The notes: generated by a model not told the origin, from the letters alone. Positions 31,092 through 40,011 are shown, numbered from the stretch's first letter. The stretch is DNA of 46,158 bases from DATKCJ01 sp035513275 (GCA_035513275.1 DATKCJ010000330.1:1-46158); one strand, 5' to 3'. Program-made: numbers and translations.

Positions 31092-32453
31092 TCACGGAGT
31101 CGCCGCGAGCGCTGCACTCGTGTTCACGAGGCCGTAGCCCGACGCATTCTCGCCCCACTCGATTTCCTCAGTCGTTCCGTTTGGATTCGTGATCATGCGT
31201 GTGCCTGCGGGCAGCGGCACTGCCGTGGATTTCAGAATCGCTTCAACGTCTGCCTGCACGAGCGACGGATTCTTCTCCAGCATGAGCGCGGCGATCCCCG
31301 CCACGTGTGGCGAGGCCATCGACGTGCCGCCGAGGAAGAACCAGTTGAGCTGGCCGTTCACTTGGTAGGGACCGACAATCCACGAACCGGGCGCCGCGAC
31401 ATCGAGCTGTTGACCGTCGAGCTGGCGCGATGAGAAATCCGTGATATAGAACTTTTCCGGATCGGGACCGGCGGGGCCTTCCGGAACATCCCTGTTGTTC
31501 CACCATGATCTGTTGCCATCAAGCCATTCGCCGACCCATCCGCTCGCAGCGACAGAGATCACCGGCGCATACGCACCGGGGTAGCCCATGCCGGCCTCGC
31601 CACGGTTGCCGGCGGAGGCAACGATGATCACGCCCTGCTCGATCGCATAGTCGATCGCTGCCTTCTCGACGGCGTCGAGCACCGAACCGCCGAGGCTCAT
31701 GTTGATGACGACAGGCGAACCCGCGAGCGGACCGGCCTTGAGATTAGCGACGTAGACGATGCCGCGCGCAATGACGGAGGACCAACCCGAGCCATTCTGG
31801 TTGAGCACCTTCACGGGAATCACGACCGCATTCGGAGCCGCGCCGTTGATCGGGGTTCCACGGAGCCAATAGCCGAGAATCGAGCTCGTCACGTGCGTGC
31901 CGTGCGAGTTCTGGTCGCGTTCCCACTTGTTGGGCTGCGAGGAAACAGAGCCCATCTCGCCACCACCGCCGCCGAAGCAACGGGCCAGTTCGGTCGCGAT
32001 TTGGTCCGCCGGAAAGTAGGCGCGCCATGTGTGGAGCAGACCTGTGTCGAGCACAGCGACATAGACGCCCGTGCCGTCGTAGGCGGCGGTGCGGCCCTCG
32101 CCAAAGTTAGTCACGTCGACAGCATCGAGATTCCATGTGTTGATGCCGCTGGCGAGCGGACTGACTTCCGGGCCATCCATCGGCGAGGTGTCGCGTGCCT
32201 GATCAAAACCCGCGGCTGCGACGAACGGCAGCGCCTGGATGGCGGCGAGTTGACTCTCCCGGGCCTGCAGCGTGACGGCCGAGATTTCCGGCACGACATC
32301 GCGCACCTTTCCGTGCTGGCCGAGCGCAGCAAGCACTCCGGCTGTGGGGGCCGTGTTCAGCACGACATTGATCCCCGTCATCTTGTTCTGTGCGGCAACG
32401 TGCACGGCCGCCGTGAGTGCGAGCGCGAGGCCCGCAAGGTATCGAATTCTCAT
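31092..32453 (-). CDS. Subtilisin-like serine protease (S8), exported
   Basis: 453 aa. Signal peptide MRIRYLAGLALALTAAVHVAA. A propeptide-inhibitor-like region (about 25-90, with VVLNTAPTAGVLAALGQHGKVRDV) comes next. The catalytic domain shows VAVLDTG (Asp136), NSHGTHVTS (His184), ASAGN (Asn283 in the oxyanion hole) and GGTSMASPHVAG (Ser378). A Gly-rich CFGGGGGEMGS stretch (159-169) after the Asp motif is unusual in length. It ends soon after the catalytic core, without a C-terminal sorting domain. The start at 32453 is set by the signal peptide. It has its own terminator and a 191-base upstream spacer without other recognised features. Confidence 0.94.
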   Translation of the reverse strand: MRIRYLAGLALALTAAVHVAAQNKMTGINVVLNTAPTAGVLAALGQHGKVRDVVPEISAVTLQARESQLAAIQALPFVAAAGFDQARDTSPMDGPEVSPLASGINTWNLDAVDVTNFGEGRTAAYDGTGVYVAVLDTGLLHTWRAYFPADQIATELARCFGGGGGEMGSVSSQPNKWERDQNSHGTHVTSSILGYWLRGTPINGAAPNAVVIPVKVLNQNGSGWSSVIARGIVYVANLKAGPLAGSPVVINMSLGGSVLDAVEKAAIDYAIEQGVIIVASAGNRGEAGMGYPGAYAPVISVAASGWVGEWLDGNRSWWNNRDVPEGPAGPDPEKFYITDFSSRQLDGQQLDVAAPGSWIVGPYQVNGQLNWFFLGGTSMASPHVAGIAALMLEKNPSLVQADVEAILKSTAVPLPAGTRMITNPNGTTEEIEWGENASGYGLVNTSAALAATP

Positions 32454-32644
32454 GGTCTGATTCGTTTGGGTGTTTTGAGACGCCCCGCACGTGAAGTGCC
32501 GCGCGCGTCCGGGAGCTGGGGGCCCCTTTGTTGTGAGGGCTCGATTCTCGGAGCCCGTGTGCGGCACTGCCAGTTGAAACTCCTCGGGCGAGCGTAGGGA
32601 CGCGCCTGATTCTCCCCTAAGGGTTTCCTTGAGAAGAGCTTCGC

Positions 32645-33685
32645 TCAGCGACCAGGCGGCGTGTCGGCGTAATCTTCCCAGCCAGCGACCAGCGCGTGGA
32701 CGACCTTCGAGCCGACGAGGTGCGCGGCTTCGAGCGAAATCATGTAGGCGGAATATCCCTCGCCGAGTTTCTCACCGCTGAGGCTCCCGGCGGCATCGCC
32801 TGCGGGCCACTGCATGTCGAAGTTGCTCGCGGTGCGCAGCACGAGTGCTCGCGAGGGATCGACGCGGCCGGCCTTGCCGAGCTTGGCGAGCGCGTGGAGC
32901 GTGCCCGAGTCTTCCATGGCGGTCGTCATGTAGTTGCCCTCGCCGCCGGTGAAGTAGCGCACCCACTCGTTGGCCCACTTGTTGAGGAGCGTGCCGTGCC
33001 AGTAGGTCGAGGCCGAGAGGTTGTCGCCGCGCAGCACCAAGGGCGGCCGCTGCGCGTTTTCAAATCCAACGTAAAGCGCGCGGCGCGCCTGAATCGCCGG
33101 AGTGTCGCCGATGTCGGTGTCCACTGTGGTGTCGAACGCCCACTTCACGAGCGCGGGATCGAGGCGGAAGACGAGGCACTCGTTTGGATCCATCGGCTGC
33201 TCATACGGCACTTTCTTTCGGAGCGGCAGATAACCCGTCGGCCAGTCTGCCGGCATCTCTCGGGCATCGATCTCGTGGGCGAGGTCGCCATCGACAACGA
33301 AGTCGGCCCAGATCGCGGCGCCGAGAGGCGCGTCGTGCGGATCGACGCCCGCGATCCCCGCGACGAGCCAGTAGGCCTTTGAAAAGTCGAATCGCGGATC
33401 GAAACCAAGCGCCGTGATCGTCGTCGCGGCGCGGATCGTGCCGATGCCCGTGACAACCGCGAGCACGCTGCCGTCCTCGTTGGAACGCAGAGGTCGCTCC
33501 CCCGCCGGAAAATCCCACGTGCGCGTGAGGCCCTCTTTCTCGACCCAGAGCTGCAGCTCGCCGGGCCGGTCGCCCGAATCCGCACCGGGCTCGAACATGG
33601 TCACGATGACAACTTTCACTTGAACGGGCGCGGCGTGGAGGAGCGATGCCGCGGCAACGGCGCAGGCGAGGATGAGTGTTCTCAT
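32645..33685 (-). CDS. Purine nucleoside permease (NUP) family protein, exported
   Basis: 346 aa. N-terminal signal peptide (MRTLILACAVAAASLLHA), then VKVVIVTMFEPGADSGDRPGE, a hallmark NUP opening, VTGIGTIRAATTITALGFDP, YWLVAGIAGVDPHDAPLGAAIWADFVVD, and EDSGTLHALAKLGKAGRVD followed by VLRTASNFDMQWPAG. NUP proteins were named from a yeast permease; bacterial members are soluble, exported, and resemble nucleoside phosphorylase folds, so enzymatic or binding roles are likelier than transport. The start at 33685 fits the signal peptide. It is divergent from the HAD gene across 76 bases. Confidence 0.85.
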   Translation of the reverse strand: MRTLILACAVAAASLLHAAPVQVKVVIVTMFEPGADSGDRPGELQLWVEKEGLTRTWDFPAGERPLRSNEDGSVLAVVTGIGTIRAATTITALGFDPRFDFSKAYWLVAGIAGVDPHDAPLGAAIWADFVVDGDLAHEIDAREMPADWPTGYLPLRKKVPYEQPMDPNECLVFRLDPALVKWAFDTTVDTDIGDTPAIQARRALYVGFENAQRPPLVLRGDNLSASTYWHGTLLNKWANEWVRYFTGGEGNYMTTAMEDSGTLHALAKLGKAGRVDPSRALVLRTASNFDMQWPAGDAAGSLSGEKLGEGYSAYMISLEAAHLVGSKVVHALVAGWEDYADTPPGR

Positions 33686-33761
33686 GCGCGCGAGTTTTCG
33701 AGCCGCGGGCGTGTGGTCAACGATTCGCTTGCGACTCACGGTGAAGCGCTATGCTTGGGGA

Positions 33762-34445
33762 ATGGCGCTCCACGGAATCCGCGGAATCACGTTCGACGCG
33801 GGCGGCACGCTGATCGAGCCCAATCCAGGCGTCGGCGCCATCTATGCGGAGGTTGCAGCGAAACACGGAGTCACCGCGAATCCGGCTGAACTCGACGCGC
33901 GGTTCCGGGCGGTCTTCAAGCGGATGCGCCCTGCCCCGGTCGACGCGGTCTCGGAGGCGACGGAACGCGCATTCTGGACGAAGCTGGCGCACGAGGTTTT
34001 CTCCGGTATCGCAAACGACGGCACGTTCGACGGAATGTTTCCACAGCTTTGGAACGCATTTTCGGAGCCTGGTCGCTGGCAACTGCGGCCCGGCGCGGTC
34101 GAGACTCTTTCAAAACTGCGCGCGCGGGGATTCCGGCTTGCGATCCTCTCCAACTTCGACAGCCGGCTCCACGCCGTGCTCGCGGGCCTCGGCATCACTG
34201 CGATGGTCGACGGCGTGTTCATTTCCGTTGATGTCGGTGTCGCGAAACCCGACCCGCGCATTTTCGACCATGCAGCTCGCACACTTGGGCTTGAGCCGTG
34301 CCAGCTTCTCCATGTCGGCGACAGCGTGATGGCAGACGCCGCCGGTGCTGTTAGCGCCGGCTGGTCGGCGGCGCTCTTGGGCGGACAATTTCCCGATGCC
34401 GTGCCGATCGCGGAGTTGTCCGAAGTGCCGGCACTGCTCGGCTGA
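33762..34445 (+). CDS. HAD-superfamily hydrolase with altered DxD motif
   Basis: 227 aa, subfamily IA cap. Motif I is ITFDAGGTLIEP: nucleophile Asp12 is present, but the second Asp of DxDGT is Gly14. Motif II is LAILSNFDSR, motif III Lys is in VGVAKPDPRIF, and motif IV is LLHVGDSVMADAAGA. The FDAxGTL variant is seen in HDHD3/REG-2-like proteins, in which phosphatase activity is doubtful. GGGG at 33757-33760 lies just before the ATG. An in-frame ATG at 33672 would overlap the NUP gene start and is less likely. Substrate unknown. Confidence 0.88.
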   Translation: MALHGIRGITFDAGGTLIEPNPGVGAIYAEVAAKHGVTANPAELDARFRAVFKRMRPAPVDAVSEATERAFWTKLAHEVFSGIANDGTFDGMFPQLWNAFSEPGRWQLRPGAVETLSKLRARGFRLAILSNFDSRLHAVLAGLGITAMVDGVFISVDVGVAKPDPRIFDHAARTLGLEPCQLLHVGDSVMADAAGAVSAGWSAALLGGQFPDAVPIAELSEVPALLG

Positions 34446-34495
34446 GTGCGGGTTGCGGCTTTCTCCCGCAGAGATTTTCTGCTGACGTTGCCCGC

Positions 34496-35788
34496 ATGGG
34501 GGACCCCACCCATCCGAACCTCCAGGACATTGGCCGCCAGCGGCAGAAGGAAATCTACCTTCGTGGCGCGGCGGGAATCACGCCGCGGATTCCGACCGAT
34601 CCCGCGCACCTCGAGGCCGCGGCGAACGCCGCGCTCACTCCAGAAGCGGCCGCATACATTGACGGTCGCGCCGGCGCAGGGAGCACGGCGTGCGCGAACC
34701 GCGCGGCGTTCGACAAATGGGCGATCGTGCCGCGCGTGCTCAACGACGTCTCGCGGCGCGAAATGTCGGTCTCCCTGTTTGGCTCAACGCTACCCTCGCC
34801 TTTGCTTCTCGCGCCCGTCGGCGTGCTCGATCTTGCGCACCGCGATGCGGATCTTGCCGTGGCACGTGCCGCGGCGTCCGTGGGCGTGCCGATGATATTT
34901 TCGAACCAGGCGTCGACCCCGATGGAGAAGTGCGCGGCCGCGATGGGATCGTCGCCGCGGTGGTTCCAACTTTATTGGAGCCGCGACGAGGCGCTCGTGG
35001 AAAGCTTCGTGCGCCGCGCCGAAGCGTGCGGCTGCTCGGCGATCGTGCTCACGCTCGACACGACGATGCTTGGCTGGCGCACGGGAGATCTCGATGGCGG
35101 CTATCTGCCGTTTCTCCGCGGCATGGGCATCGCGCAATACACGAGCGATCCGGTGTTTCGCGCAGCGATTCGAGAGCCGCAGCCGGCGACGCAGGTCGCG
35201 GCGCCTCGCCCGCCGTTCACGCCGTCGCTTCTCGCAACGGCGCTCGCGCAGAAGAGCAACTGGCCTGGTCCGTGGCCCTCGAAACTTTTCTCGAGCGAGC
35301 CGCGCCGCGCGGTCGAGCGGTTCATGGCGACCTACTCGCGTCCCGACCTGCAGTGGTCGGATCTGCCGCGGCTTCGCGCGATGACGAAGCTCCCGATCCT
35401 GCTCAAGGGCGTGCTTCACCCCGACGACGCGCGACGCGCCGTCGATGCAGGCATGGACGGCGTCATCGTCTCCAACCACGGAGGCCGGCAAATCGACGGC
35501 GAGATCGGCGCTCTCGATGCGCTACCCGCGGTAGCCAAGGCGGCGGGCTCACTTGCGGTGCTTTTCGACAGCGGCGTGCGAACGGGAGCTGACATCTTCA
35601 AAGCGCTCGCGCTCGGCGCGCGAGCCGTGTGCATCGGCCGGCCATACGTCCACGGTCTCGCGATCGCGGGCGAAGACGGCGTGGCAGACGTGATTCGCAA
35701 CCTGCTCGCCGAGCTAGACCTCACGATGGGCTTGGCGGGCTGTCGCTCGGTGGCGGAGTTGACGAGGGAACGGCTGCAACCGGCGTGA
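34496..35788 (+). CDS. FMN-dependent alpha-hydroxy-acid oxidase, lactate 2-monooxygenase-like
   Basis: 430 aa. The FMN-dehydrogenase TIM barrel is evident: LLLAPVGVLDLAH, WFQLYWSRD (Tyr160), ILLKGVLHPDDARRAVDAG (Lys304), IVSNHGGRQIDG with catalytic His328 and substrate-binding Arg331, and the phosphate-binding FDSGVRTGADIFKALALGA with IGRPYVHGLAIAG. The first 60 residues and the FGSTLPSPLLLAP region resemble lactate 2-monooxygenase. It oxidises an L-2-hydroxy acid. Its last 68 bases overlap the end of the convergent RDD gene. Substrate is by analogy. Confidence 0.88.
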   Translation: MGDPTHPNLQDIGRQRQKEIYLRGAAGITPRIPTDPAHLEAAANAALTPEAAAYIDGRAGAGSTACANRAAFDKWAIVPRVLNDVSRREMSVSLFGSTLPSPLLLAPVGVLDLAHRDADLAVARAAASVGVPMIFSNQASTPMEKCAAAMGSSPRWFQLYWSRDEALVESFVRRAEACGCSAIVLTLDTTMLGWRTGDLDGGYLPFLRGMGIAQYTSDPVFRAAIREPQPATQVAAPRPPFTPSLLATALAQKSNWPGPWPSKLFSSEPRRAVERFMATYSRPDLQWSDLPRLRAMTKLPILLKGVLHPDDARRAVDAGMDGVIVSNHGGRQIDGEIGALDALPAVAKAAGSLAVLFDSGVRTGADIFKALALGARAVCIGRPYVHGLAIAGEDGVADVIRNLLAELDLTMGLAGCRSVAELTRERLQPA

Positions 35789-36662
35789 CCCGAGCAGCGC
35801 CCGGATTGTTCAACACGACAACAGTGCCTGTCATCCGGTCGTGGATCGCCTGGCGGTTCTCGTTCCAGAGTATCGACATGAAGCCGATGAGCCCTGTCGC
35901 GAGGCCGGCCGCGTAGCCACCGTTGCGGATGAACGCGTCCATCGGCGTGATCGCGCGACCGTCGAGCCGCACCACGCGTGTGCCCATCAGGAATTTTCCG
36001 AGTGTGCGGCCTCGAAGCCATGCAGTGAGCAGCGTGAAATAGACGCCGGCCCAGCCGAATGTGAGGCCGAACGTCTTCCCGAAATCCGCGGCGGCAGTCG
36101 TGAGAGATCGACCGCCCTCGCGGTTGCGCAGCGCCTTGTTTTCGGAAGAGAGAAACTCGTCACGTTGCTCGAGCCGGTTCACGGCGCGCTGAAGCTCCGA
36201 GTGCGATGGATTCGCCGACAGGAGTGGAGCTTCGGGTGGCCCTGCGCGCTCCTCGGCGGCAATGTTGAAAACTCCCGTGCGCACGATCGGGGTGCCGGCG
36301 ACGAAGAACGCCGAGAGCAACATCACGCCCGCGCCCAGGCCTACAAGCACCCAGCGAAACACGAGCCAGACCCGCGCGTCGCTCACGCGACGGCTGCCGA
36401 GCGATGCAAACGTCAGCCCGGTGAAGACGCCAAGGATCGGCTTCGCGAGCGCCGAGAGCAGGATGATGACGACGAGATCGATCGCCATGCCGCCCGCGCG
36501 TTTGAACGGCGATGCGAGCACCGCATCTGCGAGCCCGGGGGCCACGCGAACCGCGTCGGTGTTCACGAACCGGCCACGCTGCTTGAGCGGCTTCGGAACG
36601 GGACTGGCGGCCGCGGCGGGCATCGGTGTTCCCAACGCTGCTCCCACCGCCGGGGTGGTCAA
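35721..36662 (-). CDS. RDD family membrane protein with long insert
   Basis: 313 aa. RDD domain start FKRAGGMAIDLVVIILLSAL (residue about 54; Arg and Asp of the RDD signature) and end with GRTLGKFLMGTRVVRLDGRAITPMDAFIRN and NRQAIHDRMTGTVVV, the typical DxxxxTxVV. Four or more membrane helices. Between helices 2 and 3 about 65 residues of likely coiled coil (ELQRAVNRLEQRDEFLSSENKAL) replace the usual short loop, so it is twice the normal RDD length. The C-terminal tail is Pro/Ser-rich (VPSSTPPPSDSPPSPS). It converges on and overlaps the oxidase gene by 68 bases. Confidence 0.88.
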   Translation of the reverse strand: MTTPAVGAALGTPMPAAAASPVPKPLKQRGRFVNTDAVRVAPGLADAVLASPFKRAGGMAIDLVVIILLSALAKPILGVFTGLTFASLGSRRVSDARVWLVFRWVLVGLGAGVMLLSAFFVAGTPIVRTGVFNIAAEERAGPPEAPLLSANPSHSELQRAVNRLEQRDEFLSSENKALRNREGGRSLTTAAADFGKTFGLTFGWAGVYFTLLTAWLRGRTLGKFLMGTRVVRLDGRAITPMDAFIRNGGYAAGLATGLIGFMSILWNENRQAIHDRMTGTVVVLNNPGAARVTPVAAVPSSTPPPSDSPPSPS

Positions 36663-36718
36663 GCCCGGGGCCGACCCAGATGATTGCGGTTATTGCACTT
36701 CCGCGCTCGGCGAACCGG

Positions 36719-36829
36719 GAAAGCGCCAGAGGACTGGCGCACTCCACGGCGCCTTCGGCGCGATCAGAACCACCTTGCCTTTGCTTCACGCGTAAGCGTC
36801 TTGGTCTGCGGCAGTCCTCTGCCGCTTTC
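36719..36829. repeat. Twin-hairpin interspersed repeat, copy 2
   Basis: Left unit GAAAGCGCCAG-agga-CTGGCGC followed by ACTCCA. Right unit GCGTCTTGG followed by GCGGCAG-tcct-CTGCCGC and TTTC. Compared with copy 1 (12448-12552) the left stem differs by a G-to-C and a matching C-to-G, so pairing is kept. It occupies much of the spacer between the divergent RDD and moaC genes. Confidence 0.72.
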
Positions 36830-36884
36830 TTTTTGTCAGCGCCCGTCAGCGATGATTATTGTTCCACCGAGTTCCGAACATGAA

Positions 36885-37370
36885 ATGAAGAAACGCGCAA
36901 AGTCCCTCTCGCACATCGATTCCTCCGGAGCACCCGCAATGGTCGATGTCGGCGCGAAGTCCGCCACGCGCCGTACGGCGCATGCTGTCGCGACCGTCGC
37001 CTTGCCGCGCGAAATCGCGCGGCTGCTGAGCGACGGCGAGATCCAGTCGGCGAAGGGGCCGGTGTTTCAAACGGCGTCGCTCGCCGGCGTGATGGGAGCG
37101 AAGCGCACCGCTGAACTCATCCCGCTTTGCCATCCGCTTCGCATCGATGATGTGAATGTCTCCATCGAGATGCGCGGCGAGGATGCCGAGGTGCATTGTC
37201 GCGTGAGCGCGACCGACCGCACGGGCGTGGAGATGGAGGCGCTCACGGGCGCGAGCGTCGCGGCGCTCACGATCTACGACATGTGCAAGGCCGTCTCGCA
37301 CGGCATCCGCATCCGCGAGGTGCGGCTGCTTGAAAAGACGGGCGGCAAGAGCGACTTTCACGCGCGATGA
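36885..37370 (+). CDS. moaC: Cyclic pyranopterin monophosphate synthase
   Basis: 161 aa. LSHIDSSGAPAMVDVGAKSATRRTAHA opens the family, then KGPVFQTASLAGVMGAKRTAELIPLCHPLRIDDV with the conserved Lys, His and Asp, VSATDRTGVEMEALTGASVAALTIYDMCKA, and the final LLEKTGGKS. It makes the pyranopterin ring of the molybdenum cofactor after MoaA. The start at 36885 (MKKRAKSLSH) matches the family N-terminus; an in-frame ATG at 36852 would add eleven residues. It overlaps moaD by four bases (ATGA). moaA is not in the window. Confidence 0.96.
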   Translation: MKKRAKSLSHIDSSGAPAMVDVGAKSATRRTAHAVATVALPREIARLLSDGEIQSAKGPVFQTASLAGVMGAKRTAELIPLCHPLRIDDVNVSIEMRGEDAEVHCRVSATDRTGVEMEALTGASVAALTIYDMCKAVSHGIRIREVRLLEKTGGKSDFHAR

Positions 37371-37621
37371 ACGCCGCGCCGCTCAAGCTCAGGCTCCAAT
37401 ACTTTGCCTTCCTGCGGGAGCGCCGCGGTCTTTCGCAAGAGGAGCTGGTCACTTCCGCGGCTACGCCGGCCGGCCTCTACGCGGAACTCTCGGAGCGGCA
37501 TGGATTCACGCTGCCCGCCGAGCGCGTGCGAGTCGCGGTGAACGGCGAGTTCGCCGAACTCACTCACCCGCTCAAGAGCGGCGACGAGGTTGTCTTCATC
37601 CCGCCCGTGGCCGGGGGTTAA
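37367..37621 (+). CDS. moaD: Molybdopterin synthase small subunit
   Basis: 84 aa, ubiquitin-like ThiS/MoaD fold, starting KLRLQYFAFLRERRGLSQEELVT and ending VVFIPPVAGG. The terminal Gly-Gly is the residue pair adenylated by MoeB and converted to the thiocarboxylate that donates sulphur to MoaE. It overlaps moaC by four bases and precedes moaE by nine, so the three are one operon. Confidence 0.94.
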   Translation: MNAAPLKLRLQYFAFLRERRGLSQEELVTSAATPAGLYAELSERHGFTLPAERVRVAVNGEFAELTHPLKSGDEVVFIPPVAGG

Positions 37622-37630
37622 AAGACGGTA

Positions 37631-38059
37631 ATGTTCGAACTCACAAACCAGCCGATAGACCCTGCCGCGCTCGAGGCGAAGTTCCGCGACGGAGCCTGTG
37701 GTGCGCTTGTCGTGTTCGAGGGACGTGTGCGAAACCTGAACGACGGCAAGCCCGTTGAGCGGCTCGAGTACGAGGTTTTCGGGTCGCTCGCCGGAAAGGA
37801 AGGCGCACGGATCCTTGAGGAGGCGATGCGCAACTTCGCCATCGCAAGGGCGTTGTGCGTGCACCGCACAGGTGTGCTGGAGATCGGCGGGATCGCGGTC
37901 TGGGTCGGAGTGGAAGCCGGGCACCGGGGCGCGGCGTTTGATGCGTGCCGGTTTGTCATCGATGAAGTGAAGGCGCGCGTGCCGATCTGGAAGAAGGAGC
38001 ACTACGCGGACGGCAGGTCCGAATGGGTAGAGACGGTTGGTCCGGGTCGGGGGAATTAG
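37631..38059 (+). CDS. moaE: Molybdopterin synthase large subunit
   Basis: 142 aa. Family motifs: GALVVFEGRVRNLNDGKPVERLEYEVF, RALCVHRTGVLEIGGIAVWVGV, AGHRGAAFDACRFVIDEVKARVPIWKKEHYADG, with the active-site Arg and His and the two conserved Lys of WKKEH. Some MoaE have GxGx phosphate loops here; EAGHRGAAF corresponds. Together with MoaD it puts the dithiolene sulphurs on precursor Z to form molybdopterin. Third gene of the moa operon. The end is Gly/Arg-rich. Confidence 0.96.
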   Translation: MFELTNQPIDPAALEAKFRDGACGALVVFEGRVRNLNDGKPVERLEYEVFGSLAGKEGARILEEAMRNFAIARALCVHRTGVLEIGGIAVWVGVEAGHRGAAFDACRFVIDEVKARVPIWKKEHYADGRSEWVETVGPGRGN

Positions 38060-38097
38060 TCTCGTCACCCTATTTCGCGGGAGCAATCTCCCCACTT

Positions 38098-38379
38098 ATG
38101 GACATCGAGTCATTCCTCAAGAATCTCCCCCCGGACTTTTTGTTCAAAACGACGATCTTCGCGATCTGCGTCATGCTGGCCGTCTTGGCCTACCGCATTT
38201 ACAAGAACTCGAACAGACTCCTGCTGGGAATCTTCGTGTCGGTGGTGATTGCAGTGGTTTTCTTCAACTGGGTCTACAACCGCACCGAGCCGAAGTGGCT
38301 GACGCCGGTGGTCGACAAGCTCGCTCACTTCTTCCCCACGAAGGACTACGCCAAGCAAGAAGCTGGCGGATTAAAGTAG
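38098..38379 (+). CDS. Small two-helix membrane protein of unknown function
   Basis: 93 aa from the ATG at 38098. Two hydrophobic helices (FLFKTTIFAICVMLAVLAYRIY and LLLGIFVSVVIAVVFFNWVY) are joined by a short basic loop (KNSNR), then a soluble C-terminal part (RTEPKWLTPVVDKLAHFFPTKDYAKQ). It lies 38 bases after moaE and 84 before gnd. No family recognised. The ribosome site is weak (GGGAG about 17 bases before the ATG). Confidence 0.65.
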   Translation: MDIESFLKNLPPDFLFKTTIFAICVMLAVLAYRIYKNSNRLLLGIFVSVVIAVVFFNWVYNRTEPKWLTPVVDKLAHFFPTKDYAKQEAGGLK

Positions 38380-38463
38380 CGCGCAAGACGGCCTTCTTCC
38401 GTCTGGGAATCGAGGGTTTTTTCGTGCCTTTGGGCGGCCCAGGGCCTAGGGGTCTTGGTCTTC

Positions 38464-39963
38464 ATGTCTGAACAATCTTCCATCGGTCTCGTGGGACTTG
38501 CAGTGATGGGCCAGAACCTCGCCCTCAACATCGCGGACCACGGTTTCAAAATCTCCGTCTTCAACCGGACGGTCGAAAAAACGGAGAAGTTCGTCGCCGA
38601 GAATCCCTCGACACCGGGCGGCATCCTCGGAGCGAAGACACTGCAGGAGTTCGTCGGTTCACTCGCGAAACCGCGCCGGATCATCATGCTCGTGCAGGCC
38701 GGCAAGGCCACCGATGCGGTAATCGACTCGCTCACGCCGCTCCTCGAGCCCGGCGACATCATCATCGATGGCGGCAACTCGAAGTGGACGGACACGATCC
38801 GCCGCGAGGCCGCGCTGCGCGCCGCAGGCCTGCGGTTCATCGGCAGCGGAGTCTCCGGTGGCGAGGAAGGAGCGCGCTTCGGCCCTTCGCTCATGCCCGG
38901 TGGCGACCCCGAGGCCTACGAACACATCAAGGTTATCTGGGATGCGATCGCCGCGAAGGTGGACCGCAAGACCGGTCGCCCGCTCACCGGCGCGGCTCCT
39001 GGCAAGCCGATCAAGGGTGGCGTGCCTTGCGCGACCTACATCGGAACCGATGGCGCGGGCCACTACGTGAAGATGGTCCACAACGGGATCGAATACGGCG
39101 ACATGCAGATGATCTGCGAGGCCTATGACCTCATGCGGAACATCCTCGGCATGCCGGCCGCCGAGATCGGCCGCGTGTTTGCGAAGTGGAACAAGGGCGC
39201 GCTCGACAGCTTTCTGATGGAAATTTCCGCGGACATCCTGCAACAGGCGGACCCGGTCACCGGCAAGGCGTTTGTCGACATCGTGCTCGACACCGCCGGC
39301 CAGAAAGGCACGGGCAAATGGACATCCGTCAACGCACTCGACATGGGCGTGCCCGCGCCGACGGTCGCCGAGGCTGTGTTCGCACGCTGCCTCTCGGCCG
39401 TGAAGGAAGAGCGCGTGAATGCCTCCAAGATCCTCAAGGGGCCGCGCGTGAAGTTCACGGGAAACAGAACGGCGTTTCTGAAGGCGATCCACGACGCGCT
39501 CTATTGCTCGAAGATTTGCTCCTATGCTCAGGGCTTCCAGCTCATGCGCGAGGCGCAGAAGGAATACCACTGGAAGCTGGACTTCGGGAAGATCGCGCAG
39601 ATCTGGCGGGGCGGCTGCATCATCCGCGCGGTGTTCCTGCAGAAGATCACCGAGGCGTTCCGCCGGAACAAGAAACTGGCGAACCTTCTTCTCGATCCGT
39701 ATTTCAACGCCACCGTGCGCAAGGCCCAGGCGAATTGGCGCAAGGTCATCGCGACCGCGGCCGTGCATGGCGTGCCCGCACCGACGTTCTCCTCCGCCCT
39801 CTCCTACTACGACGGCTACCGCACCGCGAATCTTCCGGCAAACCTCTTGCAAGCGCAGCGCGATTTCTTTGGCGCGCACACCTACGAGCGCGTCGATCAA
39901 CCGCGCGGCAAGTTCTTCCACGTCGACTGGCCTGATCCAAAAAGGCCGCAAGTGAAGGCCTAG
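38464..39963 (+). CDS. gnd: 6-phosphogluconate dehydrogenase, decarboxylating
   Basis: 499 aa. NADP-binding GLVGLAVMGQNLALN, then IIDGGNSKWTDT, FIGSGVSGGEEGARFGPSLMPGG (substrate loop), GHYVKMVHNGIEYGDMQ with the catalytic Lys-His-Asn cluster, TAGQKGTGKWTSVNALDMGVP, RGGCIIRAVFL and, at the end, YYDGYRTANLPANLLQAQRDFFGAHTYER. The oxidative pentose-phosphate enzyme making ribulose 5-phosphate. About 17 extra residues (KTGRPLTGAAPGKPIKGG) sit where many homologues have a short link before the CxxWIG/ATYIG turn, making it longer than the usual 470. The start at 38464 has AGGGG about ten bases upstream. Confidence 0.96.
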   Translation: MSEQSSIGLVGLAVMGQNLALNIADHGFKISVFNRTVEKTEKFVAENPSTPGGILGAKTLQEFVGSLAKPRRIIMLVQAGKATDAVIDSLTPLLEPGDIIIDGGNSKWTDTIRREAALRAAGLRFIGSGVSGGEEGARFGPSLMPGGDPEAYEHIKVIWDAIAAKVDRKTGRPLTGAAPGKPIKGGVPCATYIGTDGAGHYVKMVHNGIEYGDMQMICEAYDLMRNILGMPAAEIGRVFAKWNKGALDSFLMEISADILQQADPVTGKAFVDIVLDTAGQKGTGKWTSVNALDMGVPAPTVAEAVFARCLSAVKEERVNASKILKGPRVKFTGNRTAFLKAIHDALYCSKICSYAQGFQLMREAQKEYHWKLDFGKIAQIWRGGCIIRAVFLQKITEAFRRNKKLANLLLDPYFNATVRKAQANWRKVIATAAVHGVPAPTFSSALSYYDGYRTANLPANLLQAQRDFFGAHTYERVDQPRGKFFHVDWPDPKRPQVKA

Positions 39964-40011
39964 CCGCCGTCGCGCCCTTCAAAGACGACACCGGTTTTCG
40001 CGACTCACGCC

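Noticed and set aside
33672..33761. Upstream ATG extension of the HAD protein
   Set aside because: It would overlap the divergent NUP gene start and adds 30 residues before the family's first strand.
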